Source: Fistularia commersonii (taxonomy: Eukaryota; Chordata; Actinopteri; Syngnathiformes; Fistulariidae). From it: a DNA stretch of 64,000 bases. The stretch is taken from the NCBI GenBank assembly GCA_037954325.1, contig JBBMNZ010000027.1, positions 8,396,501-8,460,500 on the forward strand, in the 5' to 3' direction. The notes beneath the pieces were generated by a model. That model was given only the letters and a program-made list of their open reading frames with translations, made no database searches and had not been told where the DNA came from. Shown here in pieces: positions 13,341-28,847 of this stretch. The first letter of the stretch is position 1, and every line of letters begins with the position of its first letter. The translations under genes and the position numbers were made by a program.

Positions 13341-16300
13341 AACAAAACTTCTTGTCAATGGCAGGGTAATGATCACAACAAATGTGTACCTAAAAAACAC
13401 GAGCAAAGCCGCATTAGGATAACTTGGTTTTAGTAAATGGATACTCTGTTGTTGCTATATTGATTACAATGATTAAAATTTTTTTTTAAGCTATGTAGAT
13501 TAAAAAGATTACCATCAGCAATTATATCAGCCTCTAAACTATCAACAGACTACTCTCCCAGGCAAGGAGGTTATTCACCACCATGCCCATTTAAGTCTTG
13601 TTCTCTGACCTTTTCTGCTGTCCTGGATTAAGAGGCTGGAGATGAGGTGAGGGGATTAAGGAATGTTTGCAGACGAGACAGTGCCACACAGTTTCAAGAG
13701 GGGCTTCAGCGATTGAAAGGGAGAAGAAAAAAGGGTGGATTGAAAGCATACGCGAGTGCAAACCTGCATGAATGGAATGTCATATTTATCAGCCCCATGA
13801 CTACAGCATGACATGAAGTGTTCATGCAAAACGCACAAAACCGAAGGAGTGGGTCACTAAAGACCTGTGTCAGTGCTTCTCAACTGAAGGATGAGGTTTA
13901 TTTGCATCACTGAAAATATTACATAGAGATTTGTACCAAAAAAGTGCATGGGGATTATTGCTATTACTGCAAACCAAAGACAGACCCTGTTTAACATATT
14001 CCCATTAAGGGAGCAGTGCATTGTAAATTAAAAAAAAGAATCTGCGCTTAGCTGTCTTAAAGCTGTAGCTTAGTTATTTATGTATTTATCTACAGAACAA
14101 CAGGTTGACTGTATGCCAATTGCAGTGCCTTTAGAGCTAAGGCCCAGAGCTAAGATAACAAAGGATGTCCAGTGTTACTTTGTAATGGTGCACCAACAGG
14201 TCTAGAGGCATGTGTGTGTGTGTGTGTATGTGTCTCTCCAATGTCATTGGCCAGACAGGCATTAGTGACCTTTTATGATTTGGTTGATGCCGGTAACAGT
14301 TTAGCTGACATGACTAACAGCTGATCACAAAGCAGGAAGCAAGCAATACTGGTGGCCGGGACTTCAAAATGTTCTTTTCTTGATGATAGAAAAAAGGTAC
14401 ATATGGTTCCCTTCGAATATTTCTAAATGCATTTCTATTCTTAAACATGTTAAACAAAATTATGAATCATTGTATTCATTTTTTCTGGCTTTCAATGTTT
14501 TCAATGTCAGACATATTATGCAGGAAATGCTAATGGTTTCTAACAAACCCTCAGATGCGCTTTTCCCGGTCCAACAAGTAATTAGACAGAAAAGCACAAT
14601 ATCTCTTCTGACACTTTTGGATGATGCAAGTTTTACTTAATGGGCTGGTTTGCATAATGTAGATGCTACATTGTTATGTTGCTGCAAGAAGCTAAACTCC
14701 ATCAGTCTTAAACCACTTCAACACACAGCCAGCCTTGACTAGAAGGCTGGACATAATATACACTGTGAATTGTAAATTTCAATGTGTAACTTTTAATAGT
14801 GATAGTTTGACAGCTCTGTGATTTCACCGAACTGAACATTTCGGCATTTAGCTTTGGAATAAAACATGGTCTGGGATCAAAGCAACAAAGTGGTACTTTC
14901 ATTTAATTGGACAGGCTGCAGTCACTATTACGAGTGACACTTCAGTTGTGAGTTACAGAGTGGATGACATCTAACAATGACAGTCAGTCAGGTTCAAACA
15001 CAGTCCCAGTGCACGAAGTACCACAGATCACTGAGCCACTTACTTTTACAAACAGCAGCCAGTCAGAAACGGACAGTTGTGGTCACCTTTCCCCATCCCT
15101 CATTATCCAGTCTGATGTTTATTGGTTTTGAACAGTTTTCAATGGCTGCCAATATTTGCTACCGATATTAGTTGAGTAGTCAGGAGAGGGATTAAGGTTA
15201 AAAAAAAAAAAGATCGGCATACGGCATTGTTAAATGACTTTTAAATAGAAAAACAAACAAACAAATAAATAAATGTGTATAATGAGTGATAATCATTATC
15301 TCGAGCCGCAATTTGACAATTATCCTGGCCTTCATTTCACAACACGAGTGCATGCCAAGGTCAGATAGCGTTGGACGAAATCAAGTAAAAGGTGTCGACA
15401 AAATGAATTTCTCAAACAAGTGCCCTCAGCATCATCATGGAAAATTTAAAATGAAACTACATCTGCAATAATTCAACTCATGTATTTCTAAAACATAAAA
15501 ACAATTGTTGAGCAGATGGTTTCATCTCACAGTGCCACAGGAGACACTTTTTAAACAAAGTTTGATGGCGAAACGTACTGATCGCCTTTTCCTTAGGCTG
15601 TGAAAGCTGTGTACATATTTATTAGTCTTCAAATGGATGTATGAGACGTGCTATGAAGTTGATAAGGGCATCACTACTTGATACATTTCATCTTTTTCCC
15701 GGATCAGACTGAAAAATAAATGAAGATGCAAATGGATTCCATAGATTTCACATTGGAGTTTTGTTTAATTTGTATTTCAAATACTTTCATATATTTATAT
15801 GGAAAATTAGAGGACTTCTTGTTCTACTTTAGTTATCCCGACAAAAATACTACAGAATAATACATACAAAAGAATAGTTATATAATAAGTAAGGTTTGCC
15901 GACTGAAATAATTTTCAGGAAAATCTATTTAATATTCCTAATGAAAGTATGTTTAATTATCTGACAATGGCAAAAAGTAAGAGGAGTCAAATAGGTTTTC
16001 AAGAAACTAAGAGCCAATTAAAGCACAAGTTTAAACACACACCCATGCATCCAATGAAGGACCTGATGTATTCTCACATGGCAATCTCAACATTTATCCC
16101 TCCATCTGTCACACATTCATCAGTTCTGGCCTCTTGGTCAGTCCCCAGCGGCTGGCGGTCCTGAGGTATTGGTGGTATTTGTAAAGATCCTAATTGCCCA
16201 AGTGTCTAGGAAGTGGCCATTGAGAGTGTGACTGGCTAATGAGCTCCCCAGGAGAGGTTCAGTAGTTAGCCGAAGCAGCGCTTGACTTTGCTCCCTGATA

Positions 16301-16521
16301 AAGGTCACATACCTCCAGGGAAAATGCCATTGCGTGATGTCAGAGGAAGAAGGACTGGCCAATATTTCACTGTATGTCAAAGGAAATGAGCAAGAGAGGA
16401 GATGAAATTCTTTTGGATGACTTCGAAAACTACAAATACTCACAATGTTTGAATAGATATCTGGCTGTTCAAGTGCTGTGGTGCAAAGGAAACTGGCCAG
16501 ATCTGACAGCTTCTCTTCACA

Positions 16522-16536
16522 CACACACACACATTA

Positions 16537-16567
<31 letters not shown>

Positions 16568-16645
16568 ATACACATACACACACACACACATACATATATA
16601 TACAAATACACACACACACACACATAAATATATATATATATATAT
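16522..16645. repeat. Compound microsatellite (CA)n-(TATC)n-(CA)n-(TA)n
   Basis: Successive runs of CA, TATC, interrupted CA and TA units are seen directly, ending in the TA run that forms the left flank of the transposon at 16646. Confidence 0.95.
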
Positions 16646-17000
16646 ACTGCTCAAAAAAATAAAGGGAACACTTGAACAACACAATGTAACTCCAAGTCAA
16701 CCACACATTTGTGAAATCATAATGTCCACTCAGGAAGCGACACAGATTCATTTTGACTTGTTTTAAGGACATTACATCAAAGTTGGATCAGCCTGGAGTT
16801 TGTTTTTACACTTTAATTTTGAGTGTGATTCCTAATCAGACCTCCATGGGTTGATGCAATTGATTTTCATTGATCATTTTTGTGTGATTTTGTTGTCAGC
16901 ACAGTCAACTGTGTAAAGAGCAAAGCATTTCATTAGAATATTTCATTCATTTAGATCCAGAATGTGTTTTTTAAGTGTTCCCTTTATTTTTTTGAGCAGT
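16646..17000. mobile_element. 355-bp internally deleted Tc1-like transposon (MITE-like)
   Basis: The ends are perfect 28-bp terminal inverted repeats: the left begins ACTGCTCAAAAAAATAAAG and the right ends with its exact reverse complement at 17000. The element lies in a TA run, as expected for Tc1/mariner elements, which insert at TA. The sequence inside matches my recollection of the two non-coding ends of a widespread fish Tc1-like element about 1.5 kb long. Its transposase gene is wholly missing, with the two ends joined near 16740 (GACACAGATTCATTTTGAC). It encodes nothing and would need transposase from a full-length relative. The perfect repeats suggest it is relatively young. Confidence 0.88.
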
Positions 17001-20000
17001 GTATATATATATGCAAAATAAACATTAATAAAATGTTCAAACACGAAATTCATTTAGCATTTGACTATCTTTTTGACAGTTTTGATTTTCTGCTGTTCCC
17101 GGAGTAGATGCACAGCTTTTGAACTACAAAATAACTCAAAACTTGAAATTAAAATTCCAATTGCTTGAAGGTCTCAGAGGTTAGATACAACGCTATCAGG
17201 AATCATTTTGACACAAAGTATATAATGACCACATTGGTCTCCTTGCTTCAGGAATCACCACAGCATCTCATCTGTCTCGATCTAACCGTCTCCTCTGTGT
17301 CTCTTAACCCAACTAACTTCATGCCCTCTTCCGCCACATCCACAAATGCTGTCTTATGGTTTTCTCTTGATCTCTCCCATGGCAGGCTCAGGAAATGTTC
17401 TCATGTTCAACGTTCTCATGTTCAAATATTGCAAACAACAAATATTCTTGCACAAAAAAACAATTTTAGGAAAGTCAACCATCAGTGGTTAAACATGAAG
17501 CATAATTTGTTGTCCTTACTTTTTGCCAGCTCTTACCACAACCCGTTGCAATGACAGAAGACAAATGCTTGGTAAAAGGTGGTAGGCGTATCTAATGTGG
17601 TCCCTAAAACGGAGGGACTTGGTCCAGTCCATCTCAGACCAAGAGGTTTAGATTTTTCATCATCATGCAGGTGTATTGCTGAATTGTGTGCAGGCTATCA
17701 CCCTTTTCTGCCCTCCTTCACACACTCAAGTGGAGGACAGGTTAAGCTGGAAGTGTGGGAGTGGAGATATTTGCCACTTTTACTGTTATCAAAATTGTTT
17801 TTTTTCATTACTGCTTCAGTCTTTGCCCCCGTGCCAACTCCCCTATCTCCCAAGTGATACAGAGTTTCATAGTTTTTCAACAGGAAATTCAGAGCAAGAC
17901 ATTCTGCAGACACTGCACAGACATTAACAAGGTTAGCGGTTGGTGCAGTGTATCTAAACTTCTTCAAGGGTTTTATCCTTAACTAATTTAGCCCCTTGGG
18001 ACATTTCTTTATAGCATGAGATTGTGGGGGGTAGGATTCTGAATCTGTGTGTGTGACCAAGTCCCCATTGTTCAGGATATCTTCAATCGTGTCTTAACTT
18101 GACATAAATGTAATGGCAACCGAATATCCCCCCAAAAAATAATAGTGCCCCTACAAATAAACAGGACTGCTGCTCATCCTTCCTTTCCCATATGTATAAG
18201 GTAATACTTTTTAGTCCCTGGATTTGTGGAACGTCGTGTATGAAGGAACTCATCACCCTTGTTCTTAATTAAGAACCTCATGGGTGCCACAATCCCCTCT
18301 AATTATTGATTTCTCGGGGTCTGACTCCTGCTTGTTACATTAAGCAGTTGTTCATCAGTGAAAAAGTGACTTCTTCCCAGGTGTCATTCCACAGCTTCAT
18401 AAGAATTGGCTGAAATCGCAGTTGCTCCATTTTGCCTCCTCATCATTTGCACAACTCACTGGTCAGCGTGTATCCTCCAAAGTCTGTGAGTGGAACAGTT
18501 TTTTTTTTTTTTTGCTCAGCCTCACTCTGCTCTGCACTCTAGTGAGCTCTAAAATCCGGGTACATTTTCCCAATTATTCCACAACCACGGCTTTTACGTA
18601 ATTCACAGCGCTACAGTGCGATTAGAGGTGATGCATGTGCTCCATTTTCTCACATGCCTTGCATTGTCTCCTTTAAAATCCTGCGTTGGGTCGTAGGAAA
18701 CCTCGGTTCCATGGCAGTTTTACTGCTGAGGCAGCTGGAACCACAGGCATGACTTCCTTCTGGGTCTTTCTGTCCCTCAAGAGTGACTACTGGTGGAGTT
18801 GCCATTGGCAGATGTGGAGTCTTTCACACTTTTCACAGCTCCAATGGCAAGGACACTCTCACCCTCAACAGTTGAAAAAAGTGGTTTTCAATCTCTCCAG
18901 CCACTAGACTCACATTTCAGTCTACAATGAAACTGCAGTTTTGACTTGCTCAAATGTATTGCCGAAAATCATTGTACTGTAATGCACAAAACTTTCATGC
19001 ACGGTTGTGAACTTGAAATCATAATCGTTCATAGAAACTGTTTAAAAAGCTTGAACCCAAATGAAAAAGGCACACTGCATATTTATACTCATCACTTGTG
19101 TATGCATGCCCCCCCCACACACACACAAGTCACCGTCTGTCTTTTATGTCATAAAATCCATATTAAATATACTCTCAGTCATTGCATTGCGCCATATTTT
19201 GATCTCTTACTACATTGGCGTCAACAGTTTTTGGGTTGCATCTTTCATTTAAAATGATATGAAATGTAATCTTACAATGGCAAATAGTTTACTATGATGT
19301 ACATTCACAAATCATTTAAAAGGTCCCTAAATTAAACATTTCAAACCTCTAACCACTGGTTGAGAACATTTGGCATGGAACATAGAGTGTAGAACATACA
19401 GTGTGTCATTCATTGCTTGCCTGTTTTCTATTTTCAGTGTAATCTGGATACCTCACTCACCTTTTCATCTCATTAATGTTTATGCATGAAAAAGTAGAGA
19501 TAAAAAACAGTCCTGAAGCTTTGATAAAAAAGATGGGAAATGTGAAAGCATTAGCAGCTTAATACAAATGGAACAAGTAGATATCACTAATGAATCTCCC
19601 ACATTCTCCTCGCTTCTTTTCACTCAGACATCTTGCAAATTCTAATTTTTTGTCTCTCTCTTTGTAATTTACTCACACATGCTCTTTGGATAGGTAGAGT
19701 GAATCCATTAAAAGCTGTTCTGTCACAACCCTGCAGCCTTAAATAAACCACTATCTAGCACAGAGATTTCAAGTTAGATAAGCAACATATTTTTCATCCA
19801 TTTACTTAATCCATTACCTGTAATGACTTGAAATTTACCAAGGGGTACTAATCCATTATATAAGCAACAATAATCACCAAGATGCCCCTCCAATGATTGA
19901 CTTTTCTTAAATCCATAGTGATAAAAATCCATTGTAACGGGGTGCATTACAAATAACATGCATATACTGACTACATTTATTTAAAACAGCCCATTTGTGG

Positions 20001-23000
20001 TCTCAAATCAGCGTTTGGTCTCAAATCAGAGTTTGATGAGCAGGTCCTAATTGTGGGGTTTAATTTTGCCATGTCCTTCCAAAATAGTCAGCCTCAGAGG
20101 GCCTCATATGGAATTGACTGAGCTATTCCTCTATCAGAAGTAATATTTAACACACCTCTAACACTTTTGGTGACATTTTTGCAAGATTCTTTAATTACAA
20201 TGTGGAAAGTGAAACCCCATGCTAGGTCAATTTTGTTAGTAGGTACGTTGACATTAATGTATAAGATGACAGACACAGCAGAGTCAATACAGTCACAGGG
20301 TCACAGATAGAACGGTAGCTGGATGAATCATCTGTGACAAACAGACAGAAAGTAATGTAGACAAGGGGACAGACTTGGGAAGAACAAAAGTAGGCGGTCG
20401 TTGTGTATGTGCATGAGGATTGCTAAATGAAGAGGTGTATGTGTGCACGTGTTGCTTTGTCTATGTCTATAAATGAAACTCTGTATGAGTGTTCATATTT
20501 TACTGTGGACACATTTTCATGTTTTGAGTTAGGAGTATGTCTTGCGGGATGTATTTTGCATCAAGTGATTTTGCTGCTTGGTACAAACAAATGCTCATCA
20601 TGAAAATCGGTAAAACTGATTTGCATTTTGCTTAGAAATTTGTTGTTTCATCTGTTTTGTTTCTGTTTTCCATGAAAACTCTGTTTCTGCTATCTGCCCA
20701 TCACAAGGGGCTGGGATAGTTTTCCATTAGTGTATACTCACTGTAATTTAATTGGAAACTTATAATAAGCTTGAATATAACCAGTGACAAGAAAATAAAC
20801 CAAGGTGTCTAGCGAAGCACAGTGACAAAAAGGTTACATTTTATAAATAAATTGTCTCAATTTAGTCCAAATGCCTCCCTCAGTTTCCCACTCCCCAAAT
20901 CAGTACATACCTATAAACAGAGGAATGTAGGCTTCTTTCTCAAGGTGGTCAAAATTTAATTGGAGTCACGTTCGTGCAGTAGATACGTTGACCTGTGAGA
21001 CAGAGGGAGGGATTTAGAAGTGGTGTGAACATGAAGCACAGCTCAGTCCTTGAAAAAAAAAAAAAAAAGAGATGGTCAACAAAGACAGTCAATGCAAACC
21101 CTTACAGAGGCCATTTTTCACATAAAACAGATACTCATGTAAACGCCGTCCATTTATTGCAATCAAATGCAACATTGTAATAATTCATTTGACCGTAAGA
21201 GTAATATATCTCGTACTTAATAAGCAAGGTTGATTTTTTTTTTCTCTCCCGAATACATATTCTGATTTTGTGTACCAGCTTTGCAGTGAATTATTTGCAT
21301 GTATTATAATATTCATTTTTAATGTATTAGTTTGGAGGAGGGAAATTCTCTTTTGAACTTAAACTTGCTTGTCACTTGCCTGTCTGCTACAGTATATATT
21401 CAAAATAGGAAAAAATGTATCGTAAAAACTTCTCCACACCTGTTAAAATGCTCTCCAACAAACTGAACAAGGCTATCAGACAAGGCTGAAAAAAAGAAAA
21501 AAAGGTGAAACAGTCTCAGATGATAGAAAGGACACTTTTCCACTTCAGCAGCATGAAAAACAGAGATGAAAGAGTTCACTGCTACAATAAAGCGTAGAAT
21601 TCTCCATTATAGGGCAGCATGTTTCTTTAAAGAGAGAGCGAAAGGGAGCGAGAGAGACTAGACCTAGAGTTGTCAATCATATTTGTCCATTTCAGTTAAA
21701 AGAATAAGACCTTAAGCAAACAGCTGAATAGAGATAGAGGACAAATTTAAGGGAAGACGATTGGAAAAAATGGAGATGCAAACTGAACAAAAGGTCAAAT
21801 CGATGGTGAAACAAACATATTTGTGCAATTCTATGGCCTTGAAATTAATGAACTAATTTGTGTTCCATAATAAGATTACTGAATAACAAAACTTAACAGC
21901 ATCCAATTATCATATCAAACATTTTCAAAATCTGAATTTTCCATGAGTATCATGGTAGATCCCACAGAGGTCAGTTATCATTCAGAACAAATGTAGTGCA
22001 AAACACTTGTCCATTCAATCCATCTCTTATTAGCAAGCGTATTGTTATTAGATATGATTTTTGGACACACACAAGTCAAGCTCAGCTTGTTAATTGAATG
22101 ATTCTAACTTAACTACTTATTCATGCTGTTTGCATTTTTTTCTTGGGATTACATGTCAGAGCCATAATGTGCAAAAGCATGCAGAAAGATGAGATTAAAT
22201 ATATAGAACACATAACACAATTTAAATCCTGGTCCTCACTCTTTTCCCCATTGATGATTAGCCTTTGTAACTGAATGTATTTATGTGGGTGTGCATGCAT
22301 GTGTGTATCTGTTATTTGAATTATTTGAAAACTTAATATTGGAAATGCAAAACTGTAATTAACTCTTAGACCACCGTGTGTGTGTGTTTGTGTTTAATTT
22401 GGTCAACTTTAAATGGTAAAAAATAAACTCTCACTTCGTCATCATGAGTATAGAATATCGCACTGACGTCTCCTTGATTTGATAAGATGAAAATATCAAT
22501 GTATTGAAATCCCTCGTCTAATTTCTTGGCAGATATTTGATATGAGGCATCATCAAATCCTTCCCCTGATCAAAAGAATATCTGAGAGACAATGAATATT
22601 CTAACACACTGAAACACATGTTTCCAGCACAAAGCCATGCTACATCACACAAACACACATGGACATTAGTTAAGTCGGCTGCTGCGCCTGCCTTTTGGGG
22701 GTCTGCAGAGGTGCAGAAGTGGCCCTAGATTCTCAGCACCAATTAAGAGAACAGACAGCTGAGAGAGAGAGAGCACAATACTATGTCCTCCTTGCAGTCA
22801 CAGAAGCACTCCAGTAGAATATTAATACCTAACATTTATCCTACTATCATCTCCTGATATCATATCCTGCTCTCTGCCTTGGTTCTTTCACTACCAGCAT
22901 GCTGGGCAGAAAGTAATTTAAATGGTTTTCTGAACAGACAGCCAATTAAGACAAAATGAAAGTAAAAAAAAAACTGGCATTTGCCTGCGTAAAGAAACAT

Positions 23001-24099
23001 TTTAGCAGGAATGAACGGATTTAGGAAATTTGATCCATTATGGGAATAAATTATATAAATAATCATATAATTTTGCCATCAAGATGCGTGATTAATGGCT
23101 TTGTGTCGACACTACTATTTACTCTTCCAAAAATAATGTTCCATCAGTTTAGGGAACAAATAAAAAGTAATTTGTCTGGAAACACACCAGATACAATCAT
23201 ACTTTCTCAATTAGTATATAGTCTTTGCACATATATTCTCAACAAAATAAGGTACGGCAGCAGTTTTCTGAACTCAACTTTCTCCTGTCCATCTTGTTTT
23301 AAATTTTTATCTCAAGAAGTAAAAATGAGCCATTTTAGAGCAAAGGTAACAGATCTCTATACAAGTATGTCTCCATAGCTCCCAACAGATGACAGTGAAT
23401 TCATAGAAAAGGAAAATAACCCAAGTTCTTTCTGTAGATATTCTCGTATCAACCATTCGTTTCTCTTGCATGCAGCCCAGGCCAGCAGCCTTGCAGATGA
23501 AACTAATTGTACAGTCTTGCATCCACAGCCTTATTGTTTTTATTCTCAACCAAAAGTTCAAGACTATAAGAATGTGAGAATGCAAATTTCCTGGCCCGTT
23601 GAGACTTTGAAACTCTTACTAAATCAGCTATCCCTTGTTTCCACATAAATAAATAAGCTTCAATTGCCAAAAGAGGACAAATATTCAGAAGGATCCAGTG
23701 ACAGGGTTCAATTTTCAATACTATGTTGTCATTTTCATGTCAAGTCACTGTGGATACCCACACTGTGAAAGCATGTCAGTGAATTTTCTACCTAGTTTGT
23801 TCTGAGACTAACCAGCTATATCACAGCTAGAAATCCTACAATTGTCTGTGAAATGTAGAGGATTAAGATAAAGTGTTCCCCTTTATATCCACTGGCTATG
23901 ATATGCTACTGCTGCAGCTGCATAACCTTCCATAGTCCAGTTTGGAAAATAATCTCTGAACTCCGTGAACATCTTTTGTGATGTTTTGGACTTCGTTTTG
24001 CATGTTGGTCAGTTCCCACCTGAGATGCATGCACTTCTTTGTATTCAAAGCATGTCTCATAGCACGTTTTTTTTATTAAAAAAAAGTTATCCTGCATTT
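17001..24099. other. Unique non-coding DNA, no gene recognised
   Basis: Contains a tandem pair of 15-mers at 17397-17425 (GTTCTCATGTTCAAC), a tandem pair of 18-mers at 19998-20033 (TGGTCTCAAATCAG...), a poly(T) run near 18501, and a C run followed by CA near 19110. No reading frame has a recognisable domain. Short frames around 17.2-18.0 kb overlap each other in several frames and look like chance. Confidence 0.5.
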
Positions 24100-24530
24100 G
24101 TGTGCTATTTGTGAGTTCCTGCTTGTGTCTTTGCTGGTTGTACTTGCCTGCTGTTCATTCTCATCATGTGTGTCTTGTCAGTCTGATAGTCTTTGACTGA
24201 CTAAGTCATTGTATTCCCCTCCATGTGTCTCTCCTCCAATCAGCTCCCTGCTTGCCCTCATCCTGAACACCTGTCTTATGATGTGTAATCAGTTCAGCTT
24301 GTGTTTTAGTATTGTGTAGAATCTCTGTCTCTGCCACATCCTGAGTAGTGAGTAGTGTCCTCCTGTTATTTAGTGTTAGTTTTTATACCTGCTCCCATTG
24401 CTTCCTTTTGCTTCTGGTTAATAAATCATCAACCTCCGGAGGCTCCTTCCCCCTGTTTGCCGCATTTGGGTCCACAGCCTTCTTCCAATCATAAAAACCC
24501 CCAAAACAGAATAGAAAAAAAAAACACTTT
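24100..24530 (+). mobile_element. Probable decayed LTR-like fragment (Gypsy-type) of a fish retrotransposon
   Basis: A pyrimidine-rich stretch of repeated CTGTGTCT/CTCCTC-type words leads to a TTAATAAATC polyadenylation-like signal (about 24418) and then GCATTTGGGTCCACAGCC (about 24460). That arrangement is typical of the 3' part of LTRs of fish Ty3/Gypsy elements. No internal gag/pol sequence is seen and the exact ends are unclear, so it would be an old solo LTR piece. It could be another kind of repeat. Confidence 0.38.
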
Positions 24531-24769
24531 AGTTCTCAGAGCTGTGATCAATATGATAAAGTATGCTATGATCATGTGACTTGGACTATTGGTGAAAACA
24601 CAGACTGAGGGGGTAGAGGAGGCAAAATATATTGACTCATATTTCTCAGTTTTCATATCAGTTATCAGTGATTCCCCGGCAAAGGCTGGATATCTGTTTT
24701 TTCAATGACGAACAAAAGACCTTTCAGTAGCACCTCATATTCGATACCCATTGTGTAATGGAATAATAT

Positions 24770-24960
24770 CAAATGGTGGGTGGGCTTCATTTATATAATG
24801 CTCTAATCTAGCGGCACACAAAGTACTTTACAGTGTTGCTTCATTCACACACACCAACGCGGTGGTGACGAAGGTGACCAAATATCTGATCAGGAACATT
24901 TAGGTGTGTTTCTCATGGACTCTGAAAGATTTCTGAGTTAACTAGATGACTTACCTAGAG
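24770..24960. repeat. Degenerate SINE-like or other interspersed repeat fragment
   Basis: The text TTTATATAATGCTCTAATCTAG, then AAAGTACTTTACAGTGTTGC and TTCATTCACACACACC, resembles the common fish repeat that reads TATATAGCGCTTTTCT...AAAGCGCTTTACA...CATTCACACA. It is heavily diverged. Orientation and family are not certain. Confidence 0.4.
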
Positions 24961-26550
24961 TCCGAACCATTTCATTTCCTGACATTAACTTTATAAGAAA
25001 CTAAACAAGTAATTAAACACTATCATAATTCAGTCAAATACATATTTCAGAACTTTGGGTATTTTTAACTGCTAATGGTTTGATGTATTTTTACTAGGCT
25101 TGTTTTTTGTGGATAACAAATAGTTATCCCTTGTTGATAGTTGATTTTTTTTTTGTCATTTTAAATTCCCAGACTGACTTTCACCATTTGTTTCACATCA
25201 GTAGGTAATTCCCTGACAGCTAGACCCTTCTCCTGTTGTGAAGCATATGGTTCCAACCAGAACCGTCTGTTGCGGTTTCCATCCCACTCATCACCTCACT
25301 AATCTGATATTTATGAATAAAAATAATCTTCTACACACCCTGTGTCAGATATATAACTTTTTATTAAATAAACACAGTCTGACAGTAAATAAAAACAGCT
25401 AACATTTCCATTATCTTTTAAATTAAATTGTTCAAGTTGGATTTAAATTTTATGTGAGGTCATAAATGAACAAAAATTTAAATCTGCAAAAATAGATTTA
25501 TACATATATAAATATATTTTCTGATGACAAGTTCACTTTTCTAAGTATCTACTACTTTCTAATTATCTCCATATATGTCAATTGGAAATTATTACAGAAT
25601 ATTTTGTAGTGCACATCTAATTATTTGTTCTTGAACCAAAACCTGGGTCTCCAAAACTGATCCGTTTTCCTCTAAACTGTGTCAACCTGTGGCTACCAAT
25701 GGAGGAGCCATTTATCTCTTCTGCTGCACGTAGGGAAATAATCTGAAATGCGCATGTGGATTAGTGTGTATGTGTGTGTGCACAGTAGGACAGGGACACT
25801 AATAAACAGAACCATGCAGAAACCAGTCACCACTGAGCCAGAGCTGGCAATAACTGAGCCAGGGAGGCTAATGCTCTGTGCAAGGAAGAATCTGACATGA
25901 TTTAGTAGCATCGTCAAATGCTGGGCAAGGACAATGGTTCACTAGAGCCTGGGAGAGAAATGAGGATGGCGATGGGGAAACAGGCAGGGGCTATGAGGAA
26001 TATCAAGATAGGGGTGGGGTAAGAGAAGGGGAGGGAGATTACTCTAGGTGTCGGCCTAAGGATATGGATTGGGATGCGGCCAACCGAGGCACCCAGAGAT
26101 ATGGGAGACAGAGGGGATTTTTTCCTCCCATGAGAATAAGCTGGTACCAGTATTAGTTGAGGTGTGTGTACCATGGAAAAACTTCCAATTAAAATATTGG
26201 AATGGAGCTAAACTTTGATAATGTGTTGCTGAATGACAGACTGATTTCATCTGTGTGGTTGTACAGATCTCAACATTTTATCCCTTCCCATATGGTTCAG
26301 TTTATACATTAGGTTTTTCTGAATTCTATTGTATAAAATCTCCACAAACTATGTGTGGTCTCTCAGGTTATCCCAAATACTTTGACAGGTACTTTTTTGG
26401 AAATGTAAAGTTTTCGTTGCTCACTTCCAACCGTCCTTTGACAAGTCCTCATACAGATAGGACACAATTCATACTGCGTGACTAAAATGTATTTTTGTCA
26501 TTTCGCTTCTCTTACCTTGCTATAATTCAAATCAGATTATCCATGCCACC
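24961..26550. other. Unique non-coding DNA, no gene recognised
   Basis: AT-rich to about 25650, then more mixed sequence including a purine-rich stretch (25930-26120, GGGG/GAGA words). No coding frame is supported. Confidence 0.5.
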
Positions 26551-26640
26551 CAACACACACAAGCGCGCCCGCGCTCACACGCTCACGCACGCACACACGC
26601 ACGCACACACACGCACACATACACACACATAATCACACAA
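26551..26640. repeat. Alternating purine-pyrimidine tract (CA/CG/GC), Z-DNA candidate
   Basis: A run of ACACAC, AAGCGCGCCCGCGCTCACAC, GCACGCACACAC and related words makes about 90 bp of nearly perfect purine-pyrimidine alternation with CpG-rich interruptions. Such tracts favour left-handed DNA under supercoiling. It is a degenerate (CA)n microsatellite in origin. Confidence 0.85.

Positions 26641-28847
<2,207 letters not shown>

Larger units (their letters stand above)
8401..16521. other. Unique non-coding DNA with several enhancer-like blocks
   Basis: No gene is recognised in this 8 kb. Minor simple tracts are a C run at 10547-10558, GT-rich runs near 9921-9935 and 14211-14230, and an AAAC/AAAT run near 15248-15275. 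Blocks at 9085-9290, 12600-12860 and 13130-13340 are listed separately as candidate conserved elements. Frames of up to 130 codons (for example 16138-16530 minus) have no domain and sit among stops. Confidence 0.5.

Noticed and set aside
16374..16766. 130-codon plus frame
   Set aside because: The C-terminal half is a microsatellite and the left end of the Tc1 derivative. The N-terminal half shows no domain.
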